A stretch of 64,000 nt of DNA from Dehalococcoidales bacterium (GTDB lineage Bacteria; Chloroflexota; Dehalococcoidia; Dehalococcoidales; UBA2162). Shown here piece after piece: positions 8,641 through 17,891 of this stretch. Below the pieces are notes generated by a model. The model was not told the DNA's origin. It worked only from the letters and a program-made list of their open reading frames with translations, and did not search any database. The position numbers were made by a program, and so were the translations under genes. Position 1 is the first letter of the stretch. The number at the start of each line of letters is the position of its first letter. The stretch spans positions 69,192 through 133,191 of the forward strand of contig JAFGCW010000005.1 of the NCBI GenBank assembly GCA_016932435.1. Direction: 5' to 3'.

Positions 8641-10452
8641 ATGGCAAACGGTAATACAGGTCGTATTCTTTTTATTAACCTCTCTACAGGACAAATTTCA
8701 GAAGAAACTCCGGATGAATCGTTGTATCGGGATTTCATAGGTGGATATGGTATCGGCTCTCGAATACTCTATGACCGCCAGAAACCCGGAGTAGACCCTC
8801 TCGGACCCGATAACACATTCGGTATACTCACAGGACCATTCACCGGCACAAATGCTCCGATGGGAACTCGCTACACATCCGTAGCCCGTTCGCCGGTTAC
8901 GGGAGGATGGGGAGACGCTAACGCCGGAGGTAACTTCGGTCCGTACCTGAAAATGGCGGGATACGACGCCGTATTTTTTACCGGTATTTCGGAAAAGCCG
9001 GTCTACCTCTATATCGATGAAGAAAAAGTGGAACTCAGAGATGCAGGTAACCTCTGGGGTAAGAACACGTATGAAGTCGAGGATATTCTTGAAAATGAAT
9101 ATGGAAAGGATACAGGTGTTGTAACGATCGGTATCTCCGGTGAAAAATTATCACTTATTTCCTGCACCGTCAGCGACCGCGGCGCGGCCGCCGGGCGTTC
9201 CGGACTCGGAGCGGTAATGGGTTCAAAAAAGTTGAAAGCCCTCGTTGCCAGAGGAACCCGTAAAGTACAGGTTGCCCGTGAAAAAGAGGTTATGGACTTG
9301 CGAAACCAGTATATAAACGGGATGAAAGAGCCTGGTCCCGACGGTAACTCTTTTTATGATATCTGGCACAGATACGGCACCTCATCGATGACAGCCCGAT
9401 CCGCCCACAGCGGTGATACTCCGGTCAAGAACTGGAAAGGAGTCGGTGTAATCGACCTTCCGGAAATAGAAGAATTACGAATGGACGCCGCCGTCAGGAA
9501 TATGGACAGGCAAGCAGGCTGCTGGCATTGTCCTCTCGGTTGTGAGAGTCGCCTGAAGGCAGGTGAAGGTGAATACAAGTATCCGGCTGGTATTCGCCGG
9601 CCTGAATATGAAACGGAAGCTTCATTCGGGGCTATGGTCCTGAATAATAACCGTGAAGCCATCAATATGGCAAACCACATCTGTAATGATTACGGTATCG
9701 ACACAATCTCAGCCGGGACAATCGTTGCTTTCGCGATGGAATGCTATGAGAACGGTATTCTCACCAAACAGGACGCTGGTGGGCTGGATCTTACCTGGGG
9801 AAACCACCAGGCGATAATCGCCCTGACAGAAATGATAGCCAAACGTGAAGGGATAGGTGATATACTTGCCGACGGTGTTAAAACGGCTGCGGAGAAAATC
9901 GGCAAAGGTTCGGAGGAATATGCCGTTCATATAGGCGGTCAGGAACTTGGTATGCATGATCCCAAGCTTATGATGTTCGGTACCCGTCCGACAGCAGCCA
10001 GGTACTGGCTGGAACCTACGCCGGGCAGGCACATGCAGAGTTTCGGTCCCAGCAGCTTCCAGGGACATGTTCTTAACGCTTCCGGTCTCTGCATTCTTGG
10101 CAACAGGGTCGCCAGTATTGAAAATTACTTCCTTAAGATTCTAAACGCGGTAACGGGGTATGAATTTTCTCTTAAAGAAATGTTGCAGACCGGTGAAAGA
10201 ATATTGACGATGAGACACCTCTTCAACCTCAGGGAAGGCATCAATCCGTTAAACTGGAAGGTACATCCCAGGATAATAGGCGACCCTCCACAGGATGAAG
10301 GACCTCTGGCCGGTATTCGTGCAAATATCGAAGCCCAGGCATACTGGAACCTGGGAGCACTCGACTGGGATGCGGAGACGACGAAACCGAGTAAAGGTAA
10401 ACTGATAAAACTGGGTCTTACTAAAGAAGCTGAAGAACTCTGGCCGGAATAA
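8641..10452 (+). CDS. Aldehyde:ferredoxin oxidoreductase family protein (AOR 3)
   Basis: 603-residue AOR-family tungstoenzyme. The start is set at the ATG preceded by AAGGAACGGGG; the open frame continues 21 codons upstream but without family similarity. Bispterin domain landmarks are NTGRILFINLSTGQI, GGYGIGSRILYD and GLGAVMGSKKLKALV. The cluster ligands are CWHCPLGC (Cys294, 297, 301) and Cys484 in ASGLCILG. It is transcribed away from AOR 2 and followed by its own MoaD-like gene 35 bases downstream. The opening motif and length place it nearer to the typical bacterial AOR than AOR 2. Confidence 0.92.
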   Translation: MANGNTGRILFINLSTGQISEETPDESLYRDFIGGYGIGSRILYDRQKPGVDPLGPDNTFGILTGPFTGTNAPMGTRYTSVARSPVTGGWGDANAGGNFGPYLKMAGYDAVFFTGISEKPVYLYIDEEKVELRDAGNLWGKNTYEVEDILENEYGKDTGVVTIGISGEKLSLISCTVSDRGAAAGRSGLGAVMGSKKLKALVARGTRKVQVAREKEVMDLRNQYINGMKEPGPDGNSFYDIWHRYGTSSMTARSAHSGDTPVKNWKGVGVIDLPEIEELRMDAAVRNMDRQAGCWHCPLGCESRLKAGEGEYKYPAGIRRPEYETEASFGAMVLNNNREAINMANHICNDYGIDTISAGTIVAFAMECYENGILTKQDAGGLDLTWGNHQAIIALTEMIAKREGIGDILADGVKTAAEKIGKGSEEYAVHIGGQELGMHDPKLMMFGTRPTAARYWLEPTPGRHMQSFGPSSFQGHVLNASGLCILGNRVASIENYFLKILNAVTGYEFSLKEMLQTGERILTMRHLFNLREGINPLNWKVHPRIIGDPPQDEGPLAGIRANIEAQAYWNLGALDWDAETTKPSKGKLIKLGLTKEAEELWPE

Positions 10453-10487
10453 CAGTCAAGCCGATAAGAAGGAGTTTATCGGATAAC

Positions 10488-10772
10488 ATGATAACCTGTA
10501 CGATCGAATTATATGGCTCTTCAAAGGAATTAGCAGGAACAAACGAGGTAGTACTTGAACTGCCTGGAGAAAACGCTGGTATGCAGGAGCTTGTGGCAGC
10601 GTTAAAAATCCGGCTGCCAGAACTCGACGGGATTTTATTTAAAAAGGATGAAAACATCCTGGCGAACGACCAGGCATTTAACATCGGCGGACATTTCTTT
10701 TCCGGCAGTGATAAAATTACCATCCATAATGGTGATAGGATTCGTCTTTTGACTGCCGCTATTGGTGGCTAA
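10488..10772 (+). CDS. MoaD/ThiS-family sulphur carrier (AOR 3 partner)
   Basis: 94-residue ubiquitin-fold protein with the C-terminal AAIGG needed for thiocarboxylation, and IELYGSSKELAGTNEVVLEL, typical of MoaD. It probably supplies sulphur for the tungsten-pterin cofactor of AOR 3. GAAGGAG lies 12 bases before the ATG. It is only distantly similar to the other MoaD-like protein, so the two were not produced by a recent local duplication. Confidence 0.8.
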   Translation: MITCTIELYGSSKELAGTNEVVLELPGENAGMQELVAALKIRLPELDGILFKKDENILANDQAFNIGGHFFSGSDKITIHNGDRIRLLTAAIGG

Positions 10773-10857
10773 ATCGGTCCAGAGTAATATCGTCAGTTAT
10801 TTTACAGTAACGGCCTAAATTCATATATATCAGGTATGGTTGGACAAGGAGTTGATT

Positions 10858-12003
10858 ATGCAGTACAGGAATTTTCAGGGTCTCGACTGGAGACCTTCTG
10901 CTCTCGGTATAGGAGCCATGCGTCTCCCTGTGATCGGTGATGACCAGTCGGCAGTCGACATTCCCGAAGCTTCAAGAATGATTCGCTACGCCATCGATAA
11001 CGGCGTTAATTACCTTGATACGGCTTATTTCTACCACGGCGGCAATTCGGAGACAGCGGTCGGCGCAGCATTACGGGATGGCTACCGTGAGAGAATCAAG
11101 CTGGCAACCAAATTCCCGTATCGCGAAGTAAAATCTATCGATGATTTCGATCCCGCCTTCGAGCGCCAGCTTAAACGTCTTAATACTGACAAGATCGATT
11201 TCTACCTTCTGCACGGACTTCATCGACCTGTCTGGGAAACCTTGAGAGATATGGGTATAATCCCCTGGCTGGAAAATAAAGTTGCCGAAGGTCGCCTGGA
11301 GTATCTCGGTTTTTCATTTCATGATGAATATGATTACTTCACCGAGGTCGTCGATGCCTATGACAACTGGACCTTCTGCCAGGTACATTTCAACTATATG
11401 GACGTGGATTACCAGGCCGGCAGGCGCGGCGTCGAATATGCTGCCGGTAAAGGACTTGGTATAATTATTATGGAGCCGCTTCGTGGCGGTCAGCTAGCCT
11501 GGCAGCATGAGAACGTTGCCGCGGTCTGGGAAAAATCAGGTAAAACACGAAGTCCCGTAGAATGGGCATTCAGGTGGCTGTGGGACTACCCGGAAATATC
11601 ACTCGTCCTGAGCGGAATGAGTACCTTCGAACAGGTGGTTGAAAACGTTGAAATTGCGGAGCGTGCCGGGAACAGCAGACTATCCGATGGTGAAATACCA
11701 CTGTATGATGAAGTTCGCCAGGCGTATAAAGACCTTGTACCTGTTCCCTGTACCGGCTGCCGTTACTGCATGCCCTGCCCGAACGGAGTAGAAATTCCCA
11801 CCGTTTTCAGAATCTACGGTGATTATAAAATGTATGGGAACGAACGCATTTCGAAAATCAGATACAACGGTGGACCATGGGGTTTGAAGCCTGAACAGAA
11901 CGGAGGTGCCTGCATTGAGTGCGGTCAATGCATGGAACTCTGTCCTCAGCACATCGCCATTCCCGAATGGCTGAAAAAAATACATGCCGAACTAACAGTT
12001 TGA
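10858..12003 (+). CDS. Aldo/keto reductase with C-terminal ferredoxin-type cluster domain
   Basis: 381-residue cytoplasmic oxidoreductase. Residues ~10-285 form an aldo/keto reductase barrel with the usual catalytic residues visible: DTAYFYHGG (Asp, Tyr), LATKFP (Lys) and FYLLHGLH (His). The C-terminus carries CTGCRYCMPCPNGVEIP and CIECGQCMELCPQHIAIP, a ferredoxin-like domain found in a large anaerobe subgroup of this family and thought to bind Fe-S clusters. The ATG at 10858 is chosen because AAGGAG ends 6 bases before it; a TTG six codons upstream is less likely. It starts a run of three reductase genes with the nitroreductase and OYE homologues. Substrate unknown. Confidence 0.9.
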   Translation: MQYRNFQGLDWRPSALGIGAMRLPVIGDDQSAVDIPEASRMIRYAIDNGVNYLDTAYFYHGGNSETAVGAALRDGYRERIKLATKFPYREVKSIDDFDPAFERQLKRLNTDKIDFYLLHGLHRPVWETLRDMGIIPWLENKVAEGRLEYLGFSFHDEYDYFTEVVDAYDNWTFCQVHFNYMDVDYQAGRRGVEYAAGKGLGIIIMEPLRGGQLAWQHENVAAVWEKSGKTRSPVEWAFRWLWDYPEISLVLSGMSTFEQVVENVEIAERAGNSRLSDGEIPLYDEVRQAYKDLVPVPCTGCRYCMPCPNGVEIPTVFRIYGDYKMYGNERISKIRYNGGPWGLKPEQNGGACIECGQCMELCPQHIAIPEWLKKIHAELTV

Positions 12004-12038
12004 CAGTTAATATTTCATAATTGGAGGAGGGAAGCATC

Positions 12039-12716
12039 ATGGAGCTAAAGGATGCAATCAACAAGAGGAAAACGACCAGGGGTTTTACAGACAAACCCGT
12101 ACCGCAAGAAATCCTCGAAGAGATACTCAAGCAGTCTCTACGGGCGCCGTCATGGGGAAATACCCAGCCGTGGGAGTTCGTCATAGCCGGAGGTACGGTG
12201 CTGTCCGAAATCAAGCAGGCTTATCTTGATAAAGCTGAGGAATCACCGGCACCTGACCTGCCTTTTCCCCAGCAATTCCCGGAATTTATTCGAGAAAGAC
12301 TACCCTTCGCCAGAAGGCAACAGCCGCCTGACGACCGCGATCCGAAGGAAGTACTCAAGGAACGTCAGGTGATGGGCTCCAGATTCTATGAAGCCCCGGC
12401 TGTCATTTATATCCTTACCGATCACGAAATGTACGATCAGGACGGCAAGAATAAAAATGCCTACGCTGTTTTCGATTGCGGTCTGATTGCCCAGACAATC
12501 ATGCTACTGGCCGTTGAATACGGCCTCGGCACAGTCGCCGCAGCCCAGTCTGTAAGATGCCCGGAGGTACTACGAGAAAAACTCGATATTCCGGACTCAA
12601 AGGTAATTGTCCTGGGAATACTTATAGGTTATCCGGATATAGAAAATCCGCAGTTTAACATATATTCGGATAGAGTACAAATGGAAGAGATTACCAGGTG
12701 GTACGGATTCGACTAG
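12039..12716 (+). CDS. Nitroreductase-family FMN oxidoreductase
   Basis: 225-residue FMN-dependent nitroreductase-like protein. Visible are the N-terminal KRKTTRGFTDKPVP phosphate-binding region, SLRAPSWGNTQPWEFV, and the C-terminal GTVAAAQSVRCPE and KVIVLGILIGYPD segments. GGAGGAGG lies 8 bases before the ATG. The family reduces nitro, quinone or enone substrates with NAD(P)H; here the role is open. Its position between an aldo/keto reductase and an OYE-type enzyme suggests a shared role in reduction of carbonyl or unsaturated compounds. Confidence 0.9.
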   Translation: MELKDAINKRKTTRGFTDKPVPQEILEEILKQSLRAPSWGNTQPWEFVIAGGTVLSEIKQAYLDKAEESPAPDLPFPQQFPEFIRERLPFARRQQPPDDRDPKEVLKERQVMGSRFYEAPAVIYILTDHEMYDQDGKNKNAYAVFDCGLIAQTIMLLAVEYGLGTVAAAQSVRCPEVLREKLDIPDSKVIVLGILIGYPDIENPQFNIYSDRVQMEEITRWYGFD

Positions 12717-12758
12717 GAAATAATACTTCACCTATTTTTCATATATGGAGGGGTAGCG

Positions 12759-13760
12759 ATGGCCGGACTCTTTGACTCTATTGTTATTAAAGGGCTTGAA
12801 CTTAAAAACAGAATTGTGATGGCTCCGATGGCTACTAATATGGCCACGCCTGAAGGGCGCATAACTGACAGACATATAAAGCACTATACCAGCCGTGCTA
12901 AGGGAGGTGTGGGTCTTATCATCCTGGAGCATACCTATGTTGCCATTGAAGGACAACTTGCAAGGAATCAGACCGGATTATACGATGACAGCCTTATTCC
13001 TGATTTAAAACGTCTGGTAGATGTCATCCATGAAGCAGGTGCGAAAGTGATAATTCAGCTTACCCATGCCGGTGCCAGAACCACGAGTGAAACGACCGGA
13101 AGCCAGCCTCTTGGGCCTTCTACTGTAAGACTTCCGGATGGGACTGAAACACCAAAGGCTTTAACCGCCCCGGAAATTAAGTCTGTAGTGACAGCTTTCA
13201 TTGAGAGTTCACGCAGGGCAATTGAAGCCGACTGCGATGGTGTGGAATTACATGGGGCTCATGGTTTCCTACTCAACCAGTTTATCTCCCCATATACCAA
13301 TCAGCGCAATGATGAGTATGGCGGCAACCTGGTAAACAGAGTCCGTTTTGTCGCTGAAATAATCGAAGGAGTTAATGATATCCTCCAGGGTAAACCTCTT
13401 TTCTACCGGCTCGGTGCCGACGATATGATTGAAGGAGGGATGACGTCTGAAGAAGGGCGGAAAGTTGCTCCGCTGCTGGAACAAGCCGGTGTAAGCGTTC
13501 TCGACATTTCAGGTGGCCTTGGTGTAGGAGACAGCTTCGGTTTTACCGAACAGGGATTCTTTGTCCCGCTGGCTGAAGGAATCAAGAGTGTTGTTACTGT
13601 ACCTGTAATAGGAGTCGGTAATATTACCGAACCTGAATTCGCCGATAAAATCGTCCGCGAGAAGAGAGTGGATCTGGTCGCGATAGGGCGTAAACTACTC
13701 GCTGACCCCAACTTTCCACGTGAAGCTGCTAAAGAATTAGGTATAGACCTCATACTATAA
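12759..13760 (+). CDS. Old-yellow-enzyme family NADH:flavin oxidoreductase
   Basis: 333-residue TIM-barrel FMN enzyme of the OYE family (ELKNRIVMAPMATNMAT; THAGARTTSETTG; DGVELHGAHGFLLNQFISP; DLVAIGRKLLADPNFPREA). It is the short, single-domain form: the C-terminal Fe-S/FAD/NAD part of the 2,4-dienoyl-CoA reductase or TMADH type is missing. The YqjM-like group reduces activated C=C bonds. GGAGGGG precedes the start. Likely co-transcribed with the nitroreductase (42-base gap). Confidence 0.9.
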   Translation: MAGLFDSIVIKGLELKNRIVMAPMATNMATPEGRITDRHIKHYTSRAKGGVGLIILEHTYVAIEGQLARNQTGLYDDSLIPDLKRLVDVIHEAGAKVIIQLTHAGARTTSETTGSQPLGPSTVRLPDGTETPKALTAPEIKSVVTAFIESSRRAIEADCDGVELHGAHGFLLNQFISPYTNQRNDEYGGNLVNRVRFVAEIIEGVNDILQGKPLFYRLGADDMIEGGMTSEEGRKVAPLLEQAGVSVLDISGGLGVGDSFGFTEQGFFVPLAEGIKSVVTVPVIGVGNITEPEFADKIVREKRVDLVAIGRKLLADPNFPREAAKELGIDLIL

Positions 13761-13848
13761 ATTGTATAAAAAAATCATCATGAACTAACACGGACGTTTT
13801 TATACTTTCGCGACCGTTTATCGTACAGGAAGGACTAGAATACCAAAA

Positions 13849-15231
13849 TTGGATGACGAGGATTATTCAGAAAAACAACATGGAAAAGTAGAAAGAGACT
13901 GGACAAAAGGCAGTATTATCGGCAGCCTGTGGGGATTATCCTGGCCGATGATGATTACCCAGCTTGTTACCACACTGGGCCCAACCGTCGATATGATATG
14001 GGTTGGGAAGCTGGGCAGCGCATCCGTAGCCGGAGTAGGTATATCCGGGATGGTGGTTATGTTGATGAACACCGCCAGGATGGGCCTGCAAATGGGTACA
14101 CGGGCATTGATCGCCCGTTTCATAGGTCAGGGAGACAAAGACCAGGCTAACCATGTCGCTCAGCAGACTTTCGTCATAAGTATTGCGTTTTCAATTGTAA
14201 CCGCGATTATAGGCATATTCCTTGCAGAACATATAATGACAGCTTTCGGAGTCGATCCGGAAGTCGTCTCCGAGGGCGCTGCTTATATGCGAATCCAGCT
14301 CATCGGTATGATATCGATGTCATTACAAATGATGTCACAAAGTGTCATGCAGGCTTCAGGAGACGCTTTTACTCCCATGATAGTTGGCGTCGGTGGGAGA
14401 CTCTTTCATATAGCTCTCTGCCCTTTCCTTGTCTTCGGATGGTGGATTTTCCCTGATATGGGAGTCAGCGGAGCCGCGATGACCGGTGTTATTTCCCAGG
14501 GGCTGGCTGGTCTGGTGGGATTCTGGTTCCTCTATACAGGAAGAACCAGGCTTACACTCACCTTTAGGAATTTCCGTTTCGACGGCAGTATGATATGGAG
14601 GATAGTCAAGATCGGACTCCCGGGAAGCATTAACGGCATGGGTAGAACAGGAGCTACACTCTTGCTGACAGTGTTTATCGTCCCCTTCGGTACTGTTGCC
14701 GTAGCCGCCCAGTCGTTAATGGAAAGGCTTGACCGTTTTATACAGATGCCTGCCATGGCTATGGGTCAAACCGCCGGTGTGCTGGCCGGTCAGAATCTTG
14801 GTGCCGGTCAACCTGAACGCGCCGAGAAAACAGCCTGGCTGGCAGTGTGGCTCTTTACAGCATTCATTACAGTCGTTTCGATATTTGTCTGGTTCTTCGC
14901 GGACAATATTATCATGCTGTTTAACAATGAGCCGGAAATGGTTGAAGTTGCCGGTAATTTCCTCAGGATAACAATAGTCACCTATATGACCTTCGGTCTG
15001 GTCATGGTGCTGATGCAGTGTATCAACGGGGTCGGTGATACTATCACACCGATGATCGTCACCATCGTTACGATGGGCGGGGTGATGCTACCACTGGCGT
15101 ACTTTCTTCCCCGCGTAACTAATCTTGATGTCTATGGTGTCCGCTGGGCAATGGTGACCGGTAATCTACTGAGAGCGATAATATACCTCTTCTATTTTAA
15201 AACGGGCCGCTGGAAAAAGAAGAGAATATAA
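13849..15231 (+). CDS. MATE family multidrug/Na+ exporter
   Basis: About 460 residues with 12 predicted membrane helices; a NorM/DinF-type MATE transporter expelling organic compounds in exchange for Na+ or H+ at the inner membrane. Visible family motifs are LGLSWPMMITQLVTTLGPTV at the N-terminus, GVSGAAMTG and AGQNLGAGQPERAEK. No ATG is available near the start; the TTG at 13849 is taken, with AGGAAGGA 14 bases upstream, which is long, so the true start may be a few codons earlier at a rarer codon. Unlike the other two MATE genes nearby it has no MerR-type promoter and is more distant in sequence. Confidence 0.87.
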   Translation: MDDEDYSEKQHGKVERDWTKGSIIGSLWGLSWPMMITQLVTTLGPTVDMIWVGKLGSASVAGVGISGMVVMLMNTARMGLQMGTRALIARFIGQGDKDQANHVAQQTFVISIAFSIVTAIIGIFLAEHIMTAFGVDPEVVSEGAAYMRIQLIGMISMSLQMMSQSVMQASGDAFTPMIVGVGGRLFHIALCPFLVFGWWIFPDMGVSGAAMTGVISQGLAGLVGFWFLYTGRTRLTLTFRNFRFDGSMIWRIVKIGLPGSINGMGRTGATLLLTVFIVPFGTVAVAAQSLMERLDRFIQMPAMAMGQTAGVLAGQNLGAGQPERAEKTAWLAVWLFTAFITVVSIFVWFFADNIIMLFNNEPEMVEVAGNFLRITIVTYMTFGLVMVLMQCINGVGDTITPMIVTIVTMGGVMLPLAYFLPRVTNLDVYGVRWAMVTGNLLRAIIYLFYFKTGRWKKKRI

Positions 15232-15246
15232 TCACGGCCATTATAT

Positions 15247-15275
15247 TTGACTTCTTGCAGAGGTAACTATAGACT
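15247..15275 (+). promoter_or_regulatory. Promoter of the acyl-CoA dehydrogenase operon
   Basis: TTGACT (15247-15252) and TAGACT (15270-15275) are separated by 17 bases. The predicted start of transcription, near 15282, falls right before the inverted repeat that opens the structured leader. Confidence 0.5.
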
Positions 15276-15283
15276 ATTTCACA

Positions 15284-15358
15284 GTCAGATGTTCCTGCAT
15301 TCTGTGAGTGTTTCCGTCAGGATAGCTGCATGACGAAACTCATAACGCGGCATCTGAC
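15284..15358 (+). promoter_or_regulatory. Structured 5' leader upstream of acyl-CoA dehydrogenases
   Basis: GTCAGATG (15284-15291) pairs perfectly with CATCTGAC (15351-15358). Within it GTTTCCGTCA (15310-15319) pairs with TGACGAAAC (15331-15339) with one bulged base. It lies 46 bases upstream of the GTG start. A shorter pair, GGTA/TACC, follows at ~15362-15376. The nesting and position suggest a cis-acting RNA; it does not match a riboswitch class that I can name. Confidence 0.45.
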
Positions 15359-15404
15359 CAAGGTATTACAAGTACCATAAAATCTTAAATCTGGAGGTTT
15401 TATT

Positions 15405-16673
15405 GTGGATTTTACACCTGATAAATATACTCAGGAACAGGAGGAATTTGCCAAAGAGGTCAATAAATGGCTTGATGAGAATGTTCCCGAGGGTATGGAA
15501 TTTCCCAGGGACCCTCTCAATGTAACCCAGGAACAATTCCAGAAAAGACGAGAGTTAGCCAAAAGGGCTGCTCAAAAAGGCTACCTTTACCCCAATTATC
15601 CCGTTAAGTACGGTGGTGGCGGCTATACCCGGTCGCAGGCCACGGTGATACGACGCGAGACAGCCAGGCGAAAGATTTCATTGATGGGTTTTCACAGCGC
15701 AGGTTCGACAATGGGAATACCCGCTATTCTCGCCTGCGGCACCGAAGAGCAGAAAGAACGGCTGCTTCCCTTAATCATTAAAGACGGTGCCCTTACCTGG
15801 GAACTTTTCACAGAACCGGAAGCAGGCTCGGACGAGGCCAATCAGCAGACCAATGCTCTGCGTGCAGAGCGTGACGGTGAATATTTCATCGTTAACGGAG
15901 GAAAAATCTTCGTTGGTGGGATTTACCCGCCCCCGGATAATTTCCTTCTGCTGACACGCAGCGACACCAAGGCAGCCAGGCATGAAAACCTGGCCATGTT
16001 CCTTACTCCGGCTGACCTGGAAGGCGTTTCAATTGTTCCTCTCGACCTGTTCGTACCGGGGCCGTTCGGCGTTTCCAGCGGCTCGATGACCGCCGGCGCG
16101 GATGGAATTAAGTACCAGGTATTCTTCGATGACGTCAGGATTCATGAAAGATACCTGATCGGGAAAGAAGGAGACGGCTGGAGAGTCGCGAATGCAGCAC
16201 TGGAGGTAGAACATGGCGGTATCGGTGCTGCCGAAACCGGTGCCGGTGAAGGCGGCGGCGCTCAGTTCTGGGGTTCCGAACAAAGCTACATAGTACGCAA
16301 GTTCATCAAGCAGTGTAAAAATAATCCGGATATAGTGGACCGTATTAAAACAAATCCTCTCCTTGTTGAGAATATAATCAACGTTTATATAGAAGCTGAA
16401 AAAGAACGACTATTCGGGTTGAGAAATGCCGGCGGCATGGGAGGCCGGGCTGGGGGGACTCACGCCCAGTTATTCACGAAGAAATTCTCTATCCTGCTGA
16501 CCAATGAAATAGCGAAAGTACTCGGTCCGTACGGTCTGACAAGTGATGAAGAATTAGGCATTGAAGAAACAATGTTCGAAGTCGCTCAACGTGGTGCCCT
16601 CTGCCTTGCGCCACTCGGTACCCCTGAAGTACTGAAAATTGTGATTTCCAGGGCACTCGCTATCGGACGCTAG
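15405..16673 (+). CDS. Acyl-CoA dehydrogenase family protein, large subunit of a pair
   Basis: 422-residue FAD acyl-CoA dehydrogenase-fold protein, which would desaturate an acyl-CoA at the alpha-beta bond and pass electrons to ETF. Visible motifs are YPVKYGGGGYTRSQATVI, LFTEPEAGSDEANQQT (substrate/FAD region), INGxK-like VNGGKIFVGG, and the end TPEVLKIVISRALAIGR. It starts with GTG after CTGGAGG. The next gene codes a second, divergent member 38 bases downstream. Such adjacent pairs form alpha2beta2 enzymes in steroid and fatty-acid catabolism of actinobacteria, where FAD sites are shared. The substrate is unknown; aromatic, steroid-like or branched acyl-CoA are possible. Confidence 0.88.
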   Translation: MDFTPDKYTQEQEEFAKEVNKWLDENVPEGMEFPRDPLNVTQEQFQKRRELAKRAAQKGYLYPNYPVKYGGGGYTRSQATVIRRETARRKISLMGFHSAGSTMGIPAILACGTEEQKERLLPLIIKDGALTWELFTEPEAGSDEANQQTNALRAERDGEYFIVNGGKIFVGGIYPPPDNFLLLTRSDTKAARHENLAMFLTPADLEGVSIVPLDLFVPGPFGVSSGSMTAGADGIKYQVFFDDVRIHERYLIGKEGDGWRVANAALEVEHGGIGAAETGAGEGGGAQFWGSEQSYIVRKFIKQCKNNPDIVDRIKTNPLLVENIINVYIEAEKERLFGLRNAGGMGGRAGGTHAQLFTKKFSILLTNEIAKVLGPYGLTSDEELGIEETMFEVAQRGALCLAPLGTPEVLKIVISRALAIGR

Positions 16674-16711
16674 CGTTACTCAATCAAGAATATTACTTTC
16701 GGAGGATAATA

Positions 16712-17851
16712 ATGGGTTTAGATCTTAAATATAATGAAAGTGAACAGATACTTAGAAAATCAGCCCTGGATTTCCTGAAGCGGGACGCTCCGAAGGAAGT
16801 CGTCCAGGTTTTACAGGAGACCGATACCGGCATCACCGACGAACTCTGGCAGAAAGTGGTCGATATGGGATGGCTGGGGATTATCATCCCCGAAGAATAC
16901 GGCGGGGTTGGTGGTACTCTCACGAACGCCGGAGTATTGTTCGAAGCGCTTGGTGCCGGACCTCTCCCGGGACCGTATTTTTCCTCAGGAATACTCGGGA
17001 CATCGATAATCCTTGAAGCAGCTTCCGAAGACCAGAAACTAAGCATCCTGCCGGAAGTAGCCGAAGGCAGGATTATCCTTACCCTCGCGCTGACCGAGGA
17101 ATCATACCGCTGGGAACCGGATGCCGTCCGGATGTCCGCCGAAGAGAAAGCTGGTGAATTTACACTCACCGGAAAGAAACTGTTCGTAATGGATGCCGAA
17201 GCAGCCACCCACCTGATAGTAGCAGCCCGTACCGGAAAAGAAGATGATCCTTCTAAAGGAATCACCGTTTTCCTGGTCGATAAGCAAACTCCGGGAGTAT
17301 CGGTTCGTCGCCTGCCCGGCTTCCTTTCCGACAGGAACTTTGAGATTAGTTTTGACTCAGTAAAGGTACCATCATCAGCTATTCTCGGGACTATCGGAGA
17401 AGGCTGGACTCCGCTTAAAAAAGGTATCGATAGATCAATCCCGGTCTTATGTGCTTATAAAGCCGGTGCCTGCAAAGCTCTGTTCGACGCTACCATGGAT
17501 TACGCCCGTACAAGAACACAGTTCAGCCAGCCTATCGGCCGGTTCCAGAGAGTCCAGGACCTTATCATCGAGATGATCGACCATATGGACGCTGCGAAAT
17601 GGAGTACCTACGAATGCCTGTGGAAACTCGATACCGGAAAACCGGCACAGGATAGTATCCACCTGGCCAAGGCAATATCCAGTGAAGCCTACTGGCAGGT
17701 CACAAACCAGGCGATAAAAGTCTTCAGCGGCATAAGTTATTCACGGGAACATTATGTCAGCTTCCATGTCAAAGCTTCACGAGGTTTGTACAACTTCCTT
17801 GGCGAACCGACCTATCATCGACAAAAACTGGCTGAACTGGTTCTTGCTTGA
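16712..17851 (+). CDS. Acyl-CoA dehydrogenase family protein, small subunit of a pair
   Basis: 379-residue acyl-CoA dehydrogenase homologue. N-terminal helices are followed by the beta domain (LTLALTEESYRWEPDAV replaces the usual TEP.AGSD motif) and the C-terminal FAD/dimer helices with YARTRTQFSQPIGRFQ. The region that usually carries the catalytic glutamate reads GISYSREHYVSFHVKASRG. The degenerate TEP motif in this subunit and its strength in the partner support a heteromeric enzyme with divided functions. GGAGGATAAT precedes the ATG. A strong terminator follows. Confidence 0.87.
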   Translation: MGLDLKYNESEQILRKSALDFLKRDAPKEVVQVLQETDTGITDELWQKVVDMGWLGIIIPEEYGGVGGTLTNAGVLFEALGAGPLPGPYFSSGILGTSIILEAASEDQKLSILPEVAEGRIILTLALTEESYRWEPDAVRMSAEEKAGEFTLTGKKLFVMDAEAATHLIVAARTGKEDDPSKGITVFLVDKQTPGVSVRRLPGFLSDRNFEISFDSVKVPSSAILGTIGEGWTPLKKGIDRSIPVLCAYKAGACKALFDATMDYARTRTQFSQPIGRFQRVQDLIIEMIDHMDAAKWSTYECLWKLDTGKPAQDSIHLAKAISSEAYWQVTNQAIKVFSGISYSREHYVSFHVKASRGLYNFLGEPTYHRQKLAELVLA

Positions 17852-17891
17852 GCATAATTACCGTATAAACCTGAAGCGGATACATAAACTG

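Noticed and set aside
8544..8738. Leftward open frame across the AOR 2/AOR 3 divergent region
   Set aside because: It overlaps the 5' end of AOR 3 and its control region and has no family similarity.
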